From NCBI GenBank assembly GCA_016458225.1, contig JAEMGR010000045.1:1-54850 (forward strand): a stretch of 54,850 nucleotides of DNA. Reading direction: 5' to 3'. The notes below the pieces were generated by a model. That model had not been told where the DNA came from, searched no databases, and saw only the letters and a list, made by a program, of their open reading frames with translations. This DNA comes from Myxococcaceae bacterium JPH2. Its GTDB lineage: Bacteria > Myxococcota > Myxococcia > Myxococcales > Myxococcaceae. Shown in pieces: positions 24,171-33,100 of this stretch (position 1 is the stretch's first letter; each line of letters opens with the position of its first letter). A program made the translations under genes and the position numbers.

Positions 24171-27100
24171 ATGGCACTCCCGTCCGAGCGCTTCGCTTCG
24201 TCCTCGACCCTTGCTCAATTGATGGAGAGGAGGGCCGAGTCGTTCGGTGCGCGACCTCTCTACTCCTTCGTGTCGGATGGCGAGGCCGACGAGGTCTTGA
24301 GCTACGCCGGCCTGGAGCTGCGCGCGCGTCGCATTGCCGCGGTGCTCCAATCCCTCGCGAAGGCGGGGGAGCGCGCGGTGCTGTTGTACCCACCAGGCCT
24401 CGAGTACATCGCCGGGTTCTTCGGCTGTCTTCAGGCCGGGCTGGTGGCGGTCCCCGCCTATCCTCCGGACCCCTCTCGACTCGAACGGACGTTGCCTCGG
24501 CTGCGGGCCATCATCCGCGACGCTCGCGCGAGCGTGGTCCTCACCACGTCGTTCATCCAGGGAATGGGGGAGGCGCTCTTCGCGGACGCGCCCGAACTGG
24601 CCTCGCTGCGTTGGCTGGCCACGGACACGGTGCCCGAGGGGGCCGAGTCCACCTGGCGCCGCCCCGAGGCGACGCGCGACACGCTGGCCTTCCTCCAGTA
24701 CACGTCGGGCTCCACGGGCGATCCCAAGGGTGTGCAGCTCACGCACGGCAACCTGCTGCACAACCTGGGACTCATCACCGACGCTTTCCAGGTCCACGCG
24801 GACAGCGTGGGCGTCATCTGGCTGCCGCCGTACCACGACATGGGCTTGATTGGCGGCATCCTCCAGCCGCTGGCGGCGGCGATCCCCGTCGCCTTGATGT
24901 CGCCGCTCGCGTTCCTGCGGCGCCCGCGCTTCTGGCTGGAGACGCTGACGCGGTTCGGTGGGACCATCAGCGGCGGGCCCTGCTTCGCGTTCGACCTGTG
25001 CGTGCGCAAGGTGTCGCCCGCCGAGCGGGAGGGGTTGGACCTGCGTCGGTGGGAGATGGCCTTCTGTGGCGCGGAGCCCATTCGTCCCGAGGTGATGGCG
25101 CGGTTCCAAGAGGCCTTCGCGCCCGCGGGGTTCCAGGGGGGCGCGCTGTACCCCTGCTACGGGCTGGCGGAGGGGACGCTGATCGCCTCGGGCGGGCGCA
25201 AGGGCGAGGGCGTCCGTACGCGGGCCTGGGATGCGACCGCGCTGGAGCGCAACGAGGCGGTGGAGGCACGCGAGGGCGAGGCCGCGCGGACGCTCGTGGG
25301 CTGCGGCACCACGCTCGCGGATCAGCGGCTCGTCATCGTGGATCCCGAGACCCAGCGGGCCTGCGCGCCCGGGCGGGTGGGGGAGATCTGGCTCAGCGGC
25401 CCCAGCGTGGCGACGGGCTATTGGGCGCGGCCAGAGGAGAGTCGAGAGGCCTTCGAGGCGCGTCTCGCGGACTCGAATGAGGAGACGCGGTTCCTGCGCA
25501 CCGGAGACCTGGGGTTGCTGCGCGACGGCGAGCTGTTCGTCGTGGGACGCCGCAAGGACCTCATCATCTTGCGCGGCCGCAACCTGCACCCGCAGGACCT
25601 GGAGGTGACCCTCGAGCGCGCGCATCCCGCCTTGCGGCCGGGGTGTGGCGCGGCGTTCTCGATCGACGCGGCGGGCGAGGAGCGCCTCGCGGTGATGTAC
25701 GAGGTGGATCCGCGCAAGGCCTGGACGCCCGAGGACGTGCTGGGCGCGGTGCGGCGGGCGCTCTCGGAGACGCATGAGGCGCAGCTCCACGCGCTCGTGC
25801 TCATCGAGCCGGGGGCGCTGCCCAAGACGTCCAGCGGCAAGGTCCAGCGGCGGGCTTGCCGAGCGGAGCTGCTCGCGGGTGCGCCTCGGGCGCTCTTGAA
25901 CTGGCGGGAGGGCGAGGTCGCGACCGATGCGAGGGCGCCGGCCGCGCAGGCGGGGACGGAGCGCGCGCCGGACACCGTGGAGGCGTGGGAGGGGTGGCTG
26001 TTGACGCGCTTGTCGGAGCGGCTGCGGATCCGCCGCGACACGCTCGACAAGGACGTGCCGATTACCTCGTTCGGTCTGGACTCGCTCGCGGCGGTCGAGC
26101 TGTCGAATGACCTGGAGCAGGTGGGCGCGCGCTCTGGCATGGAGGTGCTGCTCCAGGGCCCGACGGTGGCGGAGCTGGCGCGTCGACTCGCGGCCTCACG
26201 GGGGAGCGGGCACGAAGACGCGATCCCGCGTCGTGATGACGCTCTCTCTGCGCCCCTCACTGCGACCCAGCAGCGGCTGTGGCTCTTCGAGCAGCTCGCG
26301 CGGGGCGTTCCCGCCTACCACCTCCCGGCGGCGGTGCGGCTGACGGGCCCGCTGGATGTGGACGCGCTCGAACGGGCGGTGGCGGCGCTCGTCGGGCGGC
26401 ATGACGCATTGCGGGTGACGTTCCAGGAGGAGGAGGGCATCCCCTCCCAGCGCCTCGCGCGTGAGATGCCCTCGGTCTTCCGGCGGGTCTTCTTGCGCGA
26501 CGTGCCGTCCGAGTCGCGCGAGGCCACGGCGCTGCGGCTCGCCCAGGATGAAGCCCGCGCACCCTTCGACCTGGCTCGGGGGCCGCTGCTCCGTGTCACG
26601 CTGTTCCAGCTCGATGCCCAGGTGCACCTGCTCGGGGTGGTCGTGCATCACCTCGTCGCGGATGGGGCGTCCTTCGGCGTCCTGGCGCGCGAGCTGAGCG
26701 CCCTCTATGCGGCGTTCCAAGGGGGCCGCGAGCCCGCGTTGCCGTTGCCGCCCACGCGGTTCCTGGACTTCGCGCACTGGCGCGCCGCGCGCGAGTCTGA
26801 CGCCGCGGTGGCTGCTTCCCTGGAGTCCTGGCGACGACGACTGTCTGGTGTCGCGGGGGTGTTGGAGCTGCCGGGTGATCGCGCCCGTCCTTCACGCCCC
26901 ACGCACGCGGGCGCGCGTGTGCCCGTACACCTCTCTGCGCGGCTCACCGCCCGCCTGGAGGCGCTGGGCCGAGAGGAGGGGGCCACGCTGTTCATGACGG
27001 TGCTGGCGGCCTTCCAGGCGCTCCTGCATCGCCACTCGGGTCAGGACGACTTCTGCATCGGCACGCCCATCCAAGGCCGCGAGCGCGCGGGGTTGGACGG

Positions 27101-30100
27101 GGTGATGGGGTGCTTCCTGGAGCTGCTCGTCCTGCGCTCGTCCGTCTCGGGGACGGAGCGCTTCCGGGACCTGCTGCGCCACGCGCGGGAGACCGCGTTG
27201 GATGCGTTCGCGAACCGCCACGTTCCCTTCGAGCGCATCGTCGAGGCGGTGCTGCCCGTGCGAGACCGCTCCCGCGCGCCGCTCTTCCAGGTGTTGTTCG
27301 TGCTCCAGCCCGAGCCGCGCGAGGCGTGGTCGCTGGCGGGCGTCGAGTCGCAGGCGGTGGAGCTGGAGCCGCGAGCCACGCCGTATGACCTGACGTTGTC
27401 CCTCACGCGAGGCGCCGCGGGTCTCTCCGGGTGGATTGAGTACGCCACCGACCTGTTCGATGCCGCGTCCGCGACTCGGCTCGTCGAGCGCCTCCACGTC
27501 GTGCTCGAAGCCGTCATCGAGCAGCCTGAGCTGCGCGTGGACTCGCTGCCGCTCCTGGCTGAGGACGAACACCGGCTGCTGGCGGACTGGAACGACACGC
27601 ACCGGGATGTCTCCGAGGCGAGCGTCCACTCGCTCATCTCGTCTCAGGCGGCACAGGCGCCCGACGCGGTGGCCCTGGTGTGCGGCGAGGAGTCCCTCAC
27701 GTGGCGTGAGCTGGAACGTCAGTCGCGCGGCGTGGCGTTGCGCCTGCGGGCGCGAGGCGTGGGCCCCGGCGTGATGGTGGGGCTGTGCGTCGACCGCTCG
27801 CTGGAGCTGGTGGTGGGGATGCTCGGCATCCTCCAGGCGGGAGGCGCCTACCTGCCGCTGGACCCCACCTATCCCGAGGCGCGGCTCGCGTTCATGTTGC
27901 GCGACTCGGGGGCCTCGGTCGTGCTGACGCAGGCGCACCTGGCGGACAGTCTGCCCACCAGCGGGCGCGGCGTGGTGTTGCTCTCGGCCCAGGGCGCTCG
28001 CGACGTGACGGAGGCCCTGCCCGAGAGCGGCGTGGGGCCGGACCATGTGGCGTATGTCCTCTACACCTCGGGCTCGACGGGGCAGCCGAAGGGCGTGCTC
28101 GTCTCGCACCGGAACGTCGCCCACTTCCTGGCCGGCATGGACGCGCGGCTGGCGCGTCGCTCGGGGACCTGGCTCGCGGTAACGAGCGTGTCCTTCGACA
28201 TCTCCGTGCTGGAGCTGTTGTGGACGCTGGCGCGCGGCTTCCAAGTCGTGCTCCTCGCGGAGCGCGGAGTCCTCGCGACGGCGACGGTGCCCGGGTTGAT
28301 CCGCCGCCACGGCGTCACCCATCTCCAGTGCACGCCCTCGTTCGCCGAGGCGCTCTTGCTGGAGCCGGGCGCGGCGGGCGCCCTGAGCGGACTGGAAGCG
28401 CTGCTCGTGGGCGGCGAGGCGCTGAGTCCGGAGCTGGCTTCACGCCTGCGCGAGCGCGTGGGTGGCGCGCTGCTCAACATGTATGGCCCCACCGAGACCA
28501 CCGTGTGGTCGGCCACCCATCGCGTGACGGGCGCGCCGGGGCCGGTTCCCATCGGGACGCCCATCGTGAACACCCGGCTCCACGTGCTGGATGCCGGGTT
28601 GCGGCCCATGCCCATCGGTGTGCCCGGCGAGCTGTTCATCGGCGGCGCGGGCGTGGCCCAGGGCTACCACGCGAGGCCGGAGCTGACGGCCGAGCGCTTC
28701 GTGCCGGATCCGTTCAGCACGCACCCGGGCGCGCGGCTGTATCGCACGGGCGACCGGGCGCGGTGGCGGAGTGATGGCACGGCCGAGTTCCTCGGTCGCG
28801 TGGACTTCCAGCTCAAGGTGCGTGGCTTCCGCGTCGAGCCGGGCGAGATCGAGTCCGCGCTGTCGAGCCATCCCGACGTGCGACAAGTCGTCGTGGTGGC
28901 TCGCCAGGATGAGGGCGCGGGCGCGCGACTGGTCGCGTATGTCGTCGCCCATCCCGGCGTGACACTGAGCCTGGATGCCCTGCGCGCCTTCGCGCGGCAG
29001 ACGCTTCCCGAGCACCTGGTGCCCTCCGCGTGGGCCATCCTGGAGAAGCTGCCGCTGACCCTGAATGGGAAGGTGGACCGGAAGGCGCTGCCCGCTCCGG
29101 AGGGCGCGCGCGATGCCGCTCGCGCGTACCTCGCGCCGAGGACGGATACCGAGCTGCGCGTGGCGGCGGTCTGGTCCTCGCTCTTGGGCGTGGAGCGCGT
29201 GGGGGCGGACGATGACTTCTTCGCGCTGGGCGGCCACTCGTTGCTCGCCACGCGCGCCGCCGCTCGGCTGCGCGAGGCGTTGGGCGTGGAGCTGTCCCTG
29301 CGGGATGTGTTCGAGGCCGGGACGCTCAGTGCGCTGGCCGCGCGCCTGGATGCACTGCCCCGAGGCGCGATGCGCGCACCGCATTTCGGCGCGGACGCCG
29401 TCCTCCATTCCCTGTCGCCGGGGGAACTGGCGCGGCTCACCGAACGCGTGGGCGCGATCGAGGACTTGTATCCGCTGTCGCCGCTCCAGCACGGCCTGTT
29501 GTTCCAGGAGCTGATGTCGCGGGGCGGTGAGTCGTACTTCGAGCAATTGAGCTGGACGCTCACGGGCGAGCTGGATGTCGGTGCCATGCGGCGGGCCTGG
29601 GAGCTGCTCGGGGCAAGGCACGCGGTCCTGCGCACGTCGTTCCACTGGGAAGGACTGGAGGAGCCGCTCCAGGTGGTGCATCCCCGAGCGGAGTTGCCGT
29701 GGCGAGAGGAGGACTGGCGCTCGCTGTCGGAAGCCGAGCGCGCGGCGCGGTGGGAGGACTTCACGCACGAGGACCGAGCGCGCGGCTTCGAGGTGCAGCG
29801 TGCCCCGCTGACCCGCGTGGCGGTCGTTCGCGTGGGAGAACAATCCTGGCGGTGGCTCTGGAGCTTCCACCACCTGGTGCTGGATGGCTGGAGCTTCGCG
29901 CGCGTGCTGCGTGAGCTGCTTCAAGCGTATGCGGCCCTCACGCGCGGAGAGGCGTGGACGCCCGCTCCGGTGCCGCCCTTCCGGGCATACCTCGAATGGC
30001 TGGCGCGGCGCCCCGTGTCGGGAGACGAGGAGTTCTGGCGCGAGCAGCTCGCGGGCTTCGAGTCCCCCACGCCTCTGCCGGGAGCCAGCGAAGTTCGTGA

Positions 30101-33100
30101 TGACGGAGTGGGCGAGCGCGAGGAAGCGTTGAGCGACGAGGAGTCGACGGCGCTCCAGGAGTTCTCTCGCCGCCACCGCGTCACGCCCAGCACGCTGGTC
30201 CATGGCGCGTGGGCGCTGCTGCTGTCTCGCTACGGAGGCGGCGCGGACGTCGCCTTCGGGACAACCCTCGCCGGGCGTCCTCCGGAGCTGGCGGGGGCCG
30301 AGGCGTCGGTGGGGTTGTTCATCCAGACGCTCCCGGTGCGCACGCGGCTGCGGCCATCGGAGGGCTTGCTGCCTTGGCTGCGCGAGCTGCAGTCCCTCCT
30401 GGTGGCGCTGGCGCAGCGCGGCCATGTCCCGCTCACGCGCATCCAGGGCTGGAGCGAGGTGCCGCGCGGCACACCGCTCTTCGAGTCACTGCTCGTCTTC
30501 GAGAACTACCCCGTGGACGAGGTCCTCTCGCGGGGCGGTGCGGGGTTGTCGCTGCATGGCGTGCACATGCATGAGCGCACGCACTATCCGCTGACCGCCG
30601 TGGCGCTCCCGGGGAGCACCCTGCGCTTGAAGGTGCAGTTCCAGACCGCGCGCGTGCCGGAGTCCACGGCGGTGCGGATGCTGGGGCACTGGCGAGCCTT
30701 GCTGCGCGCGATGGTCGCGGGCGCGGATCGCCGGTTGGCGGAGGTGCCGCTGCTCTCGGACGCGGAGCTTCAGCGGGTGTTGGGGGAGTGGAACGCCACG
30801 CGGACTTCGTATCCGAGAGACGCCACGGTTCATGCGCTGTTCCAGGCGCAGGCGGTGCGGACTCCGGACGCCGTGGCGGTGGAGTACGAGGGGAGCGCGC
30901 TCACGTACGCGCAGCTCGCGCGCCGGGCGAACCAGCTCGCGCACCGGCTCGCGGAGATGGGCGTGCGGCGGGGGGCCTCGGTAGCGGTGTGCGTGGAGCG
31001 CTCGCCGGACTGGGTCGTGGGCCTGCTCGGAATCCTCCAAGCGGGCGCGGCCTATGTCCCGTTGGATCCCACGTATCCCTCGGAGCGGTTGGCCTGGATG
31101 CTCGGGGATTCACGCGCATCGGTGCTGCTCACGCAGTCCACGTTGCGTTCGCGATTGACTGAAGGGGGCGTCCCCCTGCTCGTGCTGGATGCGCCCGGGA
31201 CGTTCGAGGGCATGCCGGCCACCGTGCTCGATTCCCAGGCTTCCGCCGAGGACCTCGCGTACGTCGTCTACACGTCGGGCTCGACGGGGACACCGAAGGG
31301 CGTGGGCGTTCCGCACCGTGCGGTGGTGCGCCTGGTGGTGGAGACGAACTTCATCCAGTGGCGTCCCGATGACCGCGTGGCACAGGCGTCCAACGCCTCG
31401 TTCGACGCGGCGACCTTCGAGGTCTGGGGGGCGTTGCTCCACGGGGCGCGACTGGTGGGCGTCTCGCGCGAGCGCGCGCTCGAGCCTCGGTCCTTCGCCG
31501 CGTGGCTGCGCGAGCAAGACATCCGCGTGATGTTCCTCACGACCGCCTGGTTCAATCAGGTGGTGGCCGAGGTCCCGGACGCGTTCCAGAGCGTGCGACA
31601 GGTTCACTTCGGTGGCGAGGCCGTGGATCCGCGCTCGGTTCGCGCGGTGCTTCGCGACGGCGCGCCTGAGCGATTGCTGCACGTGTATGGGCCCACGGAG
31701 AGCACCACCTTCGCCGCGTGGCACCTCGTCGACGCGGTGGCCGAGCACGCGACCACCGTGCCCATGGGCCGTCCCCTGGCCAACACCGAGCAGTACGTCC
31801 TGGATGCGGGGCTCACCCCTGTACCTCCGGGCGGGGCGGGGGAGCTGTGGATCGGCGGTGATGGATTGGCGTGGGGTTACCTGGGGCAGCCCGCGCTGAC
31901 GGCCGAGCGGTTCGTGCCGCATCCCTACGCGTCGACCCCAGGCGCGCGCCTGTACCGCACCGGAGATCGCGTGCGGCTGCGGCTGGATGGCGCAGTGGAG
32001 TTCCTGGGCCGAGTCGATGCCCAGGTGAAGGTGCGCGGCTTCCGCGTGGAGCCCGCCGAGGTGGAGGCCGCGCTGCTCCAGCACCCCGCGGTGCGCGAGG
32101 CGGTGGTGGTGGCGCGAGAGGAGGTCGCCGGCGGATCCCGCCAGCTCGTGGCCTATGTGGTCGCGTCGTCCGTGACGCCCGCCGAGCTGCGGACGTTCCT
32201 CTCCGAGCACCTGCCGTCGTACCTGGTGCCCGCGGCGCTCGTGCGCGTCGAGCGCATGCCGCTCACGCCAAACGGGAAGGTGGATCGCCGAGCCCTGCCG
32301 GCTCCGGCGGAGGCCGAGTGGGACGCCGCGGACGCGGGGCGCATCGCTCCGAGGGATCCCTCGGAGGAACTGGTCGCGGGGTTGTTCCGTGAGCTGCTGG
32401 GAGTCTCGCGGGTGAGTGCGCGCGACAGTTTCTTCGACCTGGGTGGCCACTCCCTGATGGCCACGCGGGTGGTGGCGCGCATCCTCGCGGCTTGCGGCGT
32501 CTCGCTCTCGCTGCGCGACCTCTTCGAGAACCCTACCGTGGAGGGGCTCGCGGCGCGCATTGCCCAGGTGCGTGGCCAGTCGGATGCGCGGCGTCCTCCG
32601 CCCATCGTGCCCGTGCCGCGAGCAGGGCGCCTGCCGCTGTCGCTCATGCAGGAGCGGCTGTGGCTGCTGGAGCAGCTCCAGGCGAACCGGGGCGTGTACA
32701 ACGTCCGCTGGGCGGCATGGCTCGATGGCGAGCTGAACGTGGCCGCGCTGGAGCAGGCCTTGGCCGAGCTGCTCCGTCGTCACGAGTCGCTGCGCACGAC
32801 CATCGCGCTCGAGGCGGGTGAGCCCGTCCAGCGCATCCACGAGGCGGTCTCGCTGTCGCTGCCCGTCGTGGACTTGAGCGAGGTCGCGGAGTCGGAGCGT
32901 GAAGCCCAGGCCCTGCGGGCCGCCGCGGAGAGCGCTCGACGCCCGTTCGACCTTGCTCAGGGGCCGTTGATTCGCCCGGTGCTCATTCGCACCGGAGCGC
33001 GCACGCACCTCGTGGTGCTCACGCTGCACCACATCATCTCGGATGGTTGGTCCCTGGGCGTCACGTTCCGCGAGTTGGCCGCGCTGTACTCGGCGGCGCT

